NCBI RefSeq assembly: GCF_000295955.2
Contig: NZ_ALXE01000068.1
Span: 1-64,000, forward strand
DNA from: Pantoea sp. A4
Lineage (GTDB): Bacteria > Pseudomonadota > Gammaproteobacteria > Enterobacterales > Enterobacteriaceae
Direction of reading: 5' to 3'
DNA length: 64,000 bases
Under the pieces are notes generated by a model. It was not told the origin of the DNA. It saw only the letters and a list, made by a program, of their open reading frames with translations, and did not search any database. This document shows, piece by piece, positions 44,020 through 51,454 of the stretch (positions within the stretch are counted from its first letter, which is position 1; the number at the start of each line of letters is the position of its first letter). Made by a program: the position numbers and the translations under genes.

Positions 44020-44056
44020 TGCGGCTCATATCGCCAGGCATTGGCGCTGAGCCGCA
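44020..44056 (-). repeat. nested hairpin between apnO and the SorC-type regulator gene
   Basis: TGCGGCTCA (44020-44028) and TGAGCCGCA (44048-44056) are perfect 9-bp inverted copies. A 5-bp inner stem CGCCA/TGGCG sits inside. No T-run follows, so it may be an mRNA processing or stability element that lowers regulator expression relative to the enzymes. Confidence 0.6.
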
Positions 44057-44070
44057 GAGAGGGTCACGCT

Positions 44071-44925
44071 TTAGCGGCGAATAGCATCGATCTTCAACAT
44101 GCGGGCAATCACAATATCCAGCTCTTTCTGGTCGAAGATCTGTTTCCAGTCAGGTTTAACGATCTTCTCACGCCCGTACTCCATGGCGATCATGCAGGCA
44201 TCCGAGAATGGGTTGGTGGCGCGGAAAGCCACCGCCAGCGCAATTTGAATATGGCCGTACAGCATCGCTTTGGCCGCTTCTTCCGGTACACCGCTGTGTT
44301 TTACCGTTTCGTCCAACGCCTCTTTCATAAACGCCCCCACCATGCAGGCAACGGTTTCAACCAGCGTCGGTTCGAGGTAGGCAAGCTGCGTGACCGTAAC
44401 CCAGTGCACCTGCTCTACCGGGCCATACATCACTTTGATGACGTTGCTCAGTTCGGCCTTCTGCTCTGCACTACCGGCCTCATAGGCGGCGGCAACGTGC
44501 TGTAGCGCGGCGACGCCGCCAAAAGCATCAGCGTGCTCTTCTTTGGTGTAACGCTCAAGGAAGACGGAAGGATGGCACGGGTGCGCCACGGCATACTCAA
44601 TATCCGCTCGTTGGGCGATCAGGTTGGCGTAAGCCGCAGCGGGATCGAGGGTCAGCAAGATGGCACCGCTTTTCATCTGTGGCACCACACTTTCAGAGAC
44701 TTTGCCCAGTACGATATCGGGTACCGCCAGGATCACCACATCGCTCAGGGGGACCACGCTGTTAGCGTCCGAAATTTCACGCCCTTCTGCCGCCACGCGC
44801 TGCTGGCCTTGTGGCGCACTTTCACAATAGAACATCTGATAGTCACTGCGTTGCAGATTGGCGGAGATACGCATCCCCATTTTGCCACCGGCACCAATCA
44901 CGCTCACGGTTTTGATCTGGCTCAT
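44071..44925 (-). CDS. apnO: D-apionate oxidoisomerase ApnO
   Basis: This 284-residue NAD(P)-dependent enzyme is expected to oxidise and isomerise D-apionate to 3-oxo-isoapionate. The N-terminus is a Rossmann domain (TVSVIGAGGKMGMRISANLQRSDY), followed by the helical domain of the ketol-acid reductoisomerase/6-phosphogluconate dehydrogenase type (VAHPCHPSVFLERYTKEEHADAFGG, VTQLAYLEPTLVETVACMVGAFMKEALDE). AGGAG precedes the start, which lies two bases after the oiaC stop. Assignment rests on family resemblance from memory plus the matching neighbours. Confidence 0.8.
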   Translation of the reverse strand: MSQIKTVSVIGAGGKMGMRISANLQRSDYQMFYCESAPQGQQRVAAEGREISDANSVVPLSDVVILAVPDIVLGKVSESVVPQMKSGAILLTLDPAAAYANLIAQRADIEYAVAHPCHPSVFLERYTKEEHADAFGGVAALQHVAAAYEAGSAEQKAELSNVIKVMYGPVEQVHWVTVTQLAYLEPTLVETVACMVGAFMKEALDETVKHSGVPEEAAKAMLYGHIQIALAVAFRATNPFSDACMIAMEYGREKIVKPDWKQIFDQKELDIVIARMLKIDAIRR

Positions 44926-44927
44926 CG

Positions 44928-45740
44928 TTACTTCTCCTGATTCTGTTTACTACGTAAGAATTCGACGGTACGGGCGGTCCATTCGGCTTCACGCTCGCAG
45001 GTAGTCACGGCATCTTCCTGCCAGGGCAGCCAGTGTTCGACAATCTGGCTAATCCCCCGCTCCTGCGGGCGCACTGCCGCAATCATCGCGTCATAGTCCA
45101 GTAACCCACTGCCCATAGGCGCACCGCTAAAGGTGAAACCGACCCAGCCATCGCGTCGGGTAAATGCAAAATCTTTGATATGCAGATTGCCAACGCGTGC
45201 CGCCGTATTGGCAATCACATGCGCGGGCAGCTCCAGCCCGGCAACGCAGTTGGCCGGATCGAGACACACCGCCAGCCAGGGTGACAGGAAGCGGTTGATC
45301 ACCGCCATCAGCGTGGTGCTGCTTACCTGCTCATAGGTTTCCAGGCACAGCTTCACCTGCTGGCGCGCAAAATCAGGCAGCACTTCGGCAATCAGCTCTG
45401 TGGCCTGCTCCGGGGTAGGCCGCAGCGTGGCGCTGTTAAACATCGAGCGAATAATTTTTGCACCCAGCCGTTCAGCCAGTTGCAGATAGCGACGCAGGTG
45501 CTCACTCTCCAGCCCACGTGTACCCAGCTCCAGCGTGATGCCAAGGCGATCCGCCTGCTGTTTCAGCGCATCCAGCTCCTCATCACGCCAGTTTTCCAGA
45601 CCGGGATAATCGCAAATCTGAAACAGCGATAAATCGAGGGCGGCGGTCTGCTCCAGCATCTGCGCCAGCGTTAAAGGCTGTGGTACCCGTGCGGACATGC
45701 GCCAGAAAAAGGCGTAAGTACTGAGGCCGATCTGGCTCAT
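44928..45740 (-). CDS. oiaC: probable 3-oxo-isoapionate decarboxylase OiaC
   Basis: This 270-residue TIM-barrel protein of the sugar phosphate isomerase/epimerase superfamily (xylose isomerase-like) has metal-ligand candidates in LCLETYEQVSS, VCLDPANCVAG, LHIKDFAFTRRDG and a late IVEHWLPW. In the apionate pathway the family member OiaC decarboxylates 3-oxo-isoapionate to L-erythrulose, which is the step missing between ApnO and LerK here. It overlaps the lerI stop by four bases and is followed two bases later by apnO, indicating tight coupling. Confidence 0.72.
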   Translation of the reverse strand: MSQIGLSTYAFFWRMSARVPQPLTLAQMLEQTAALDLSLFQICDYPGLENWRDEELDALKQQADRLGITLELGTRGLESEHLRRYLQLAERLGAKIIRSMFNSATLRPTPEQATELIAEVLPDFARQQVKLCLETYEQVSSTTLMAVINRFLSPWLAVCLDPANCVAGLELPAHVIANTAARVGNLHIKDFAFTRRDGWVGFTFSGAPMGSGLLDYDAMIAAVRPQERGISQIVEHWLPWQEDAVTTCEREAEWTARTVEFLRSKQNQEK

Positions 45741-46516
45741 AGTGCACCTGCCTGTGCCAGGGTACTGGCTTCATCAATGATGCGTTTAAGCGCGGCGGTA
45801 TCATGGGCAAAACGTCCGAGGAACAGGCCATCCACATCCCCTCCGAGGCGCTGAATCAGCCCCGGTCCGGCGCTGCCACCGTAAATTACCCGATGGGAAA
45901 TACCCGGCGGGGTGGCCAGTTGTTGCAGGCCAGCGCAGACCGCGCGAATGTAGCTGTCGGGGGCGGGTTGCGGTGCGCCAATCGCCCATTGCGGCTCATA
46001 GGCAAACAGAATTTCACCCTGCAACTGCTGCGCGGCCGCCTGGGCCAGCGCTTCGGCAAACTGTTGCTGGCAGAGCGCAATCGCCTGCTCCGGTGAGCCA
46101 GGCATCGCTTCGCCAATGCATAAAACCGGCGTTAAACCATGCGTCAGGGCTTGTGCGACCTTGGCCGCAATTTGTGTAGCATCTTCGTTGAAGTGACGAC
46201 GACGCTCGGCATGGCCGATCTCAGCCAGCGTACCGCCCAGTTCCTGTAGGGTGCTGGCACTGACTTCCCCCGTCCAGGCTCCGTTTTCCGCCTGACAGAT
46301 GTTCTGCCCGCCAAAACGCACTGGCGTGCCATGAAAAATCTCTGCAACCGCAGGGATCGCGGGGAACGAAGGCAGGATAAATAGCCCGACTTCGCCCTGC
46401 TGAATGGCCGGATGCTGGCGCGCTAGCGCTGCCACTTCACGGCACCATTGCAGGGTCTGTTGATAGCCAAAGTACATTTTCAGGCTGACGCCCAGCCAAA
46501 TTACAGGTTGTGTCAT
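45737..46516 (-). CDS. lerI: L-erythrulose 1-phosphate isomerase LerI (triosephosphate isomerase-like)
   Basis: This 259-residue enzyme has the TpiA fold and catalytic residues: lysine in WLGVSLKMYFGY, histidine in EIGHAERRRHF and glutamate in LFAYEPQWAIG, plus the phosphate loop VIYGGSAGPGL. The usual GNWK context of TpiA is replaced by GVSLKMYF, as in the erythritol-pathway paralogue EryH. It would convert L-erythrulose 1-phosphate to D-erythrulose 4-phosphate. AAGGAG lies nine bases before the chosen start. The neighbouring kinase and RpiB-like isomerase make a role in four-carbon sugar phosphates far more likely than housekeeping glycolysis. Confidence 0.82.
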   Translation of the reverse strand: MTQPVIWLGVSLKMYFGYQQTLQWCREVAALARQHPAIQQGEVGLFILPSFPAIPAVAEIFHGTPVRFGGQNICQAENGAWTGEVSASTLQELGGTLAEIGHAERRRHFNEDATQIAAKVAQALTHGLTPVLCIGEAMPGSPEQAIALCQQQFAEALAQAAAQQLQGEILFAYEPQWAIGAPQPAPDSYIRAVCAGLQQLATPPGISHRVIYGGSAGPGLIQRLGGDVDGLFLGRFAHDTAALKRIIDEASTLAQAGAL

Positions 46517-46526
46517 CCCTTGCTCC

Positions 46527-48260
46527 TTAAACCGGGGTTTTGTCGTGCAGCAAACTGCCAACCGTGTTCACAATCAGCGCCAGTGAGATGGCTCCTGCGT
46601 CCGGCGTACCGAGACTTTTTTCCGCCAGTGGACGTGCCCGGCCCATTTTGGGTAACAGCTGCGCCGTCGCCTGTGCCGCGTCATGCGCCACCGTGGCCGC
46701 CTGTTGCCAGGCATCGCTCAGGCTGGCACCTTGCGCTACCGCCTGGCTCAGATGGTCACTAAACGGCACCAGCACATCCACCATGGTTTTATCGCCCGGC
46801 TGGGCTTTACCAAAGTGCATGATGCCTTCACGCGCATGGCGCACCCCAGTGGCTACGCGGCTGGCATCCGGCTCGTACTGATCGCCCAATGCAGTGCCGA
46901 TGGCGGTTAATGCCACCCCCCACAGTGCGCCAGACGTGCCGCCCGCCTGATCGGCCCACGCATCAGCGGCACGGCATAACAAAGTCCCTGCGCCCGCGCC
47001 GCGAGCGGCAACCTCACGGGCTTTAGCCACGGCACCCAGCACACCACGCTCCATACCAATGCCGTGATCGCCATCGCCTGCAACGGCATCAATCCGCCCT
47101 AACTCTTCAGCACTGGCCTGAATTTGCTGCGCCATGGCTTCCAGTAGCAACAGCACTCGCTGCGCACTCTGTTGCGATACGGCAGAGGCTTCAGGCAGCG
47201 TCTCCTGTACTGGCTCTTCGCGCTCTGCCGGACTATGGGCTTCCGCGACAATCACACTCCCTTTGCGATAGGCAGGTGCATTGGCCGGGGCGTGCCATAA
47301 GGTTTCTAATGTCTCATCCAGCCACATCAGCGTGAGCGAAGCCCCCGCCATATTGAAGCTGGTGACAAACTCACCCACTTCCGGTTCTACCACCGTCACA
47401 CCGGCGCTTGCCAGCAGTTGTGCCACCCGGCGGTAAACCACAAACAGCTCTTCATACTTCACAGATCCAAGGCCATTCAGGATGGCCGCTACGCGCTGAC
47501 CCTTGGCCGCTGCAACGCCGGCAGGCAGCTCACTCAGCAGGTTGTCGACGAAAATCTCGGCCAACACATCGGCACGGGGGACCAGCGTATCCTTAATGCC
47601 TGGCTCACCATGAATGCCCATGCCCAGCGCCATATGGCCCTTTTCCACTTCAAACAGCGGATGCGTCGCGCCGGGCAAAGTGCAGCCAGAAAAGGCCACG
47701 CCAAAGGAACGCGTGCGCTGATTTGCGTGTTGCGCCAGACGGAAGACCTCCGCCAGATTGTGGCCCGCTTCCGCCGCTGCGCTGGCAACCTTGAACACCG
47801 CTAAATCCCCCGCAACACCGCGACGTTTCTCAATTTCGCTCACGCTCGCGCTGGAGATATCATCCGTCACCGGGAGCAACTCGCACGGGATACCATCAGC
47901 ACGCAGCCGCTCACAGGCCTGGCCGAAGTGCAGTACATCCCCTGCGTAGTTACCAAATCCGAGCAGTACACCACCGCCATTATTCGCCGCCACGGCCACG
48001 TTGTAGATCTGCTGAGCAGAAGGCGAAGCGAACAGGTTGCCCATCGCCGCACCGTGCGCTAAACCCTGACCCACCAGGCCTGCAAACGCCGGGTAATGTC
48101 CCGATCCACCGCCAACGACAATCGCGACCGTGCCTGCTTTGCTGCGAGTACTGCGCACCACGCCACCCCGAACCTGACGGACTTTATCGGCGTTAGCCGC
48201 CACAAATCCTTCAATCAGTTCTGCCGCAAACGCTGAGGGTTGGTTAAACAGGTAAGTCAT
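46527..48260 (-). CDS. lerK: L-erythrulose kinase LerK (DhaK-DhaL fusion, ATP-dependent)
   Basis: This 577-residue kinase of the dihydroxyacetone kinase family fuses DhaK (about residues 1-330) and DhaL (about 365-575). DhaK marks are VVGGGSGHYPAFAGLVG and the substrate-binding histidine in GMGIHGEPGI. DhaL marks are DAVAGDGDHGIGMERG with the Mg-binding aspartates and GGTSGALWGVAL. Such fusions use ATP. In this locus L-erythrulose is the expected substrate, giving L-erythrulose 1-phosphate; dihydroxyacetone is the alternative. The start at 48260 follows AGGAG and lies two bases after the MFS stop. Confidence 0.82.
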   Translation of the reverse strand: MTYLFNQPSAFAAELIEGFVAANADKVRQVRGGVVRSTRSKAGTVAIVVGGGSGHYPAFAGLVGQGLAHGAAMGNLFASPSAQQIYNVAVAANNGGGVLLGFGNYAGDVLHFGQACERLRADGIPCELLPVTDDISSASVSEIEKRRGVAGDLAVFKVASAAAEAGHNLAEVFRLAQHANQRTRSFGVAFSGCTLPGATHPLFEVEKGHMALGMGIHGEPGIKDTLVPRADVLAEIFVDNLLSELPAGVAAAKGQRVAAILNGLGSVKYEELFVVYRRVAQLLASAGVTVVEPEVGEFVTSFNMAGASLTLMWLDETLETLWHAPANAPAYRKGSVIVAEAHSPAEREEPVQETLPEASAVSQQSAQRVLLLLEAMAQQIQASAEELGRIDAVAGDGDHGIGMERGVLGAVAKAREVAARGAGAGTLLCRAADAWADQAGGTSGALWGVALTAIGTALGDQYEPDASRVATGVRHAREGIMHFGKAQPGDKTMVDVLVPFSDHLSQAVAQGASLSDAWQQAATVAHDAAQATAQLLPKMGRARPLAEKSLGTPDAGAISLALIVNTVGSLLHDKTPV

Positions 48261-48262
48261 AA

Positions 48263-49600
48263 TTAATGCTCCTGAACAAAGGGGGTGACGGGCAGAGGTT
48301 GGGAACGCTGGCGATTGAGCCACAGCATGAGCAGTGCAGAGAGCAGCATAAAGCCACCCACCACCAGCATCGGCAGGGTGTAGGCACCTGTTGCGTCATG
48401 TAACGCCCCCGTGATGTAACCCGCAGAGAATCCGGCGACATTGCCGAGGGTGTTAATCAGCGCTATTGCCGCAGCCGCTGACGCACCGCTCAGGAACTGG
48501 GTAGGCAGTGTCCAGAAGTTAGGTAGCGCCGCAAAAATCGCGCTGGCCGTGACAGCGATAACCAGCATGGTAGCCAGCGGAGAATCCATGTAGAGCGCGA
48601 GCGGGACGCTGATACCGCCCACCAGCGCTGGCAGGGCGATGTGCCAGGTTTTACAGCCACGTCTTGCCGCATCACGTGACCAGAACACCATCACCACCGC
48701 AGCCACCAGGTAAGGCGCGCCGGTAATAGCCCCTTTTTCCATGATGTTGAAGGTGGTGCCGAACTGCTGCTGGAAACCGCCGATAATGGTTGGCAGGAAG
48801 AACGCGAGCGCGTACAGCCCATAGATAAAACCGAAGTAGATCAGGCACAGCGTCCAGACGCGGCCGTTACGCATAATGCCGCGTACGCTGTGGTGGGCAG
48901 CCTGGCTTTTCGCCGCATGCTCCGCTTCCAGCGCCTGTGTAAGCCACTGCTTCTCTTCATCATTCAGCCATTTCGCCTGCTGTGGACGATCCACCAGCCA
49001 GAACAGCGCCAAAATACCGAGTGCAATGGCAGGCAGGGAAACGCCGACGAACATCACGCGCCAGCCCGCCATGCCAAACAGGCCATGCTGTTCAATCAGC
49101 GCTGCCGCCAGCGGCGCACCAAACACCACGGTCAGCGGTTGCGCCAGGTAGAACAGTGAAAGAATGCGGCTGCGCTGATGCGCGGGCACCCAGCTGCTGA
49201 GATAAAGGATCGCGCCAGGAAAGAACCCCGCTTCTGCAATACCCAGCAGCACGCGCAAGGTATAGAGCCCCTCAACGCTGCTCACCCAGGCAAACAGCAG
49301 TGAGACGATACCCCAGCTCACCATGATCCGCGCCAGCCAGCGGCGTGCGCCAAAGCGATGCAACGCCAGGTTGCTAGGCACTTCCAGCAGGATATAACCG
49401 ATGAAAAACAGGCCAGAGGCGAGGCCAAACTGCAAGGCGGTTAATCCCAGATCTGCCGACATGCCGTTGGGTCCAGCGAAAGAGATGGCAGTGCGGTCGA
49501 GAAAGTTAATAAAGAACATCAGCGCGACAAACGGCACCAGCCGCCAGCTGATTTTGCGCATGGTGCGCTGTTCTACGTCTTGCTCATTGCGTGATGTCAT
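48263..49600 (-). CDS. MFS transporter, anion:cation symporter family
   Basis: This 445-residue inner-membrane protein has twelve helices and ACS-family features: FFINFLDRTAISFAGP, FFIGYILLEVPSNLALHRFGARRWLARIMVSWG, LLGIAEAGFFPGAILYLSSWVPAHQRSR. Relatives carry sugar acids such as hexuronates, tartrate or galactonate, so an uptake role for D-apionate or a related acid fits. It is the first full-length gene of the leftward operon. GAGG precedes the start. A short upstream reading frame overlaps its first 17 bases. Confidence 0.85.
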   Translation of the reverse strand: MTSRNEQDVEQRTMRKISWRLVPFVALMFFINFLDRTAISFAGPNGMSADLGLTALQFGLASGLFFIGYILLEVPSNLALHRFGARRWLARIMVSWGIVSLLFAWVSSVEGLYTLRVLLGIAEAGFFPGAILYLSSWVPAHQRSRILSLFYLAQPLTVVFGAPLAAALIEQHGLFGMAGWRVMFVGVSLPAIALGILALFWLVDRPQQAKWLNDEEKQWLTQALEAEHAAKSQAAHHSVRGIMRNGRVWTLCLIYFGFIYGLYALAFFLPTIIGGFQQQFGTTFNIMEKGAITGAPYLVAAVVMVFWSRDAARRGCKTWHIALPALVGGISVPLALYMDSPLATMLVIAVTASAIFAALPNFWTLPTQFLSGASAAAAIALINTLGNVAGFSAGYITGALHDATGAYTLPMLVVGGFMLLSALLMLWLNRQRSQPLPVTPFVQEH

Positions 49601-49694
49601 GGCGGGCCTCGCTTAAAAGTGGGGGATAAGCAAGGGGTACGCAGGGTACGTATCCCATGGTGGTGTCGGAAAGATGTTCTGCTGTACGCATCAT
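49584..49694 (-). CDS. possible 36-residue leader peptide overlapping the operon's first gene
   Basis: A short frame starts with a double ATG (MMRTAEHLSDTTM) preceded by a good AGAGGA site, and stops 17 bases inside the MFS gene. It is Pro-, Tyr- and Leu-rich near its end (VPLAYPPLLSE). The ribosome-binding site and the overlap suggest translational coupling, but coding status is uncertain and no homology can be claimed. Confidence 0.35.
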   Translation of the reverse strand: MMRTAEHLSDTTMGYVPCVPLAYPPLLSEARHDITQ

Positions 49695-49730
49695 TGAGTC
49701 CTCTCGGGTCTTCTTGTGTACTGATAACGA

Positions 49731-49764
49731 ACAAATGAACACTACATGTATAATTGAACATCTG
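49731..49764. promoter_or_regulatory. operator-like motif group, leftward operon side
   Basis: ACAAATGAA (49731-49739) is followed after 13 bases by ATTGAACATCTG (49753-49764). The same two elements recur at 49903-49928 with a shorter spacer. This lies just upstream of the leftward operon in the 319-bp gap (49695-50013) before derI, which otherwise holds no gene. Confidence 0.5.
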
Positions 49765-49902
49765 ACAGATGCAAACCTGAAATTTGTGATCTGACGCATA
49801 CCCGGTGATTTTTCCTCATAAACCCTGCTCACAGCGCTAATGACCGCAAAAATGCACCACAAAAACAGTGGCGCAGACCACAAAAAGCGACGACCACAAA
49901 AA

Positions 49903-49928
49903 ACAAATGAAACTATATTGAACATATG
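49903..49928. promoter_or_regulatory. operator-like motif group, derI side
   Basis: ACAAATGAA (49903-49911) is followed after five bases by ATTGAACATATG (49917-49928). TGAACATATG is identical to the arm of the dyad at 39626 upstream of MFS-apnL, pointing to one regulator, most likely the SorC-type protein. Confidence 0.5.
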
Positions 49929-50013
49929 CTCAGTTTTGTGGCAGGCTAAAAATGAAGCTTCAGCCGCCTGCGGTGTTCAGGCCGCTGTACCCTGTAAACT
50001 GGTGGAGAAGATC

Positions 50014-50478
50014 ATGAAAACGATTGCAATTGGTGCCGATGATGCAGCTATTGAGCTGAAAAACCTGATTAAAAAGCAGCTGGAAGAGAAGCAGTACGAG
50101 GTGCTGGATTACAGCAATGATGCGCGTAATGACCGCCCGATGTACCCGGATGTCGCTTTTGCGCTGGCGACAGCAGTGAAGGAGGGTCATCACGAGCGAG
50201 GTATCCTGCTGTGCGGCACAGGGATTGGCGTGGCGATTGTTGCGAATAAAGTGCCGGGCGTACGCGCAGCGCAGTGCCATGACACCTTCTCCGCCGAGCG
50301 GGCGCGGAAAAGTAATAATGCCCAGATCATGACAATGGGCGCACGCGTGGTGGGACCAGAGTTGGCGAAAACGATCGTTAACGCCTGGCTGGCGTCAGAG
50401 TTTGAAGGCGGCGGCTCTACCGCAAAAGTGGATAAGATCGATTACTACGAACAGGCTTGCCAGGCGCATTCCGCCTGA
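50014..50478 (+). CDS. derI: D-erythrulose 4-phosphate isomerase DerI (RpiB family)
   Basis: This 154-residue RpiB/LacA/LacB-type isomerase has the anion-hole GILLCGTGIGVAIVANK and the catalytic/phosphate residues in AAQCHDTFSAERARKSNNAQIMTMGARVVG. In the apionate and erythritol pathways the family member turns D-erythrulose 4-phosphate into D-erythrose 4-phosphate. GGAG eight bases before 50014 and the typical MKTIAIGADDA start decide the N-terminus; a longer frame to 49840 is not supported. It is transcribed away from the operon encoding the other steps. Confidence 0.82.
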   Translation: MKTIAIGADDAAIELKNLIKKQLEEKQYEVLDYSNDARNDRPMYPDVAFALATAVKEGHHERGILLCGTGIGVAIVANKVPGVRAAQCHDTFSAERARKSNNAQIMTMGARVVGPELAKTIVNAWLASEFEGGGSTAKVDKIDYYEQACQAHSA

Positions 50479-50569
50479 TAGCGGCTCGTTTTTTTAGCGC
50501 GTCTTAGCAGGGTGATGGCCCTGCTAATCTCGCTGCGCAAAATGAAACATTTACGCTACATCACTACCC

Positions 50570-50603
50570 CTAACAAATGTTACTTACAAGTAACTTTTGT
50601 TAG
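50570..50603. repeat. 34-bp near-perfect palindrome between derI and a TetR gene
   Basis: CTAACAAATGTTACTT (50570-50585) and AAGTAACTTTTGTTAG (50588-50603) are inverted copies with one mismatch around a central AC. It lies between two convergent genes, 91 bases past derI and 12 bases past the TetR stop. Confidence 0.7.
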
Positions 50604-50615
50604 CTAACCTGCGCG

Positions 50616-51203
50616 TTATGGCTTGAATGTCAGCCCACCATAGAGAAATTTACCGCGCTCAAGGCTGATTGCCGCCAGCGACTCGCTTTGCGGTTCCTGC
50701 AACAGCGTTTGCAGCAGTACACCGAGGTAACAACCCGCCAGCACTTCCACCGGCACTTCGGCTGAGAAGAAACCTCTTTCCTGCTCAATGCGCATATTAC
50801 GGGCGATCCAGCGCTGGAGTTTGCGCCGCGTTTCTGCGTCCTGCGGCTGCTGGAACAGGCTAATCCGGGTCAGATTGCGATTACTGGTGAAGAAGGTCAG
50901 GTAGCGGTGGAAGCTTTCCGTCAGATTAGAGAGCACATTTTCACGCGGCAGAGCGGCATCAATCAGGAGCGAAACCACCAGTTCTTCCAGCTCTTCATCA
51001 AAGCGAGCAATCAGCTGCTGGTAGATCGCCTCTTTACTGGGGAAATAGCTGTAAAAGCTGGGCTGAGTCACCCCGGCGGCCTGCACAATATCGCTGATAC
51101 GTGTGCCGTGAAACTGCTTTTCCGCAAACAGATCGGCAGCCACTTCCAGTAAGCGTTCGCGGGTTTTTTCGCCTTTGGTCAGCGAGGATTTTTTCGATTG
51201 CAT
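50616..51203 (-). CDS. TetR-family regulator divergent from gcd
   Basis: This 195-residue repressor-type protein has the TetR helix-turn-helix at residues about 12-58 (TRERLLEVAADLFAEKQFHGTRISDIVQAAGVTQPSFYSYFPSKEAIYQQL) and an all-helical ligand domain. It is divergent from gcd with a clear palindrome in the 251-bp interval, so gcd is the likely target together with itself. Confidence 0.9.
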   Translation of the reverse strand: MQSKKSSLTKGEKTRERLLEVAADLFAEKQFHGTRISDIVQAAGVTQPSFYSYFPSKEAIYQQLIARFDEELEELVVSLLIDAALPRENVLSNLTESFHRYLTFFTSNRNLTRISLFQQPQDAETRRKLQRWIARNMRIEQERGFFSAEVPVEVLAGCYLGVLLQTLLQEPQSESLAAISLERGKFLYGGLTFKP

Positions 51204-51328
51204 AACAGCGCCTGCGGTAAAAATGAGCGATTACAGTAACATAGTTTGCCTGCCACGCTGAGTGCAATCGTCACGATCCGCCCGGATCGGCACGGCTTTG
51301 GCGATCGCTAAACCGTGCATAAAATGCT

Positions 51329-51354
51329 TAAAACTTACTATCGAGTAAGTTTTA
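51329..51354. promoter_or_regulatory. TetR-type operator before gcd
   Basis: An 11-bp perfect dyad with four central bases: arm TAAAACTTACT, centre ATCG, arm AGTAAGTTTTA. It lies about 100 bases before the gcd start and 125 before the tetR start, where it can affect both promoters. Its ACTTAC core recalls the centre of the 50570 palindrome. Confidence 0.65.
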
Positions 51355-51454
51355 TCTGGAAAAACCTTCGCGCCATATGTAATTTACGTTAACTGTTTGT
51401 AAAGAAACCTCAGATACAGACAGCCTTCCCGATCCCCTTTTTCAGGAAACTAAC

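Noticed and set aside
45737..46516. Housekeeping triosephosphate isomerase tpiA
   Set aside because: The GNWK context is replaced by GVSLKMYF and the gene is embedded between an erythrulose-type kinase and OiaC-like genes, so a LerI/EryH role fits better.
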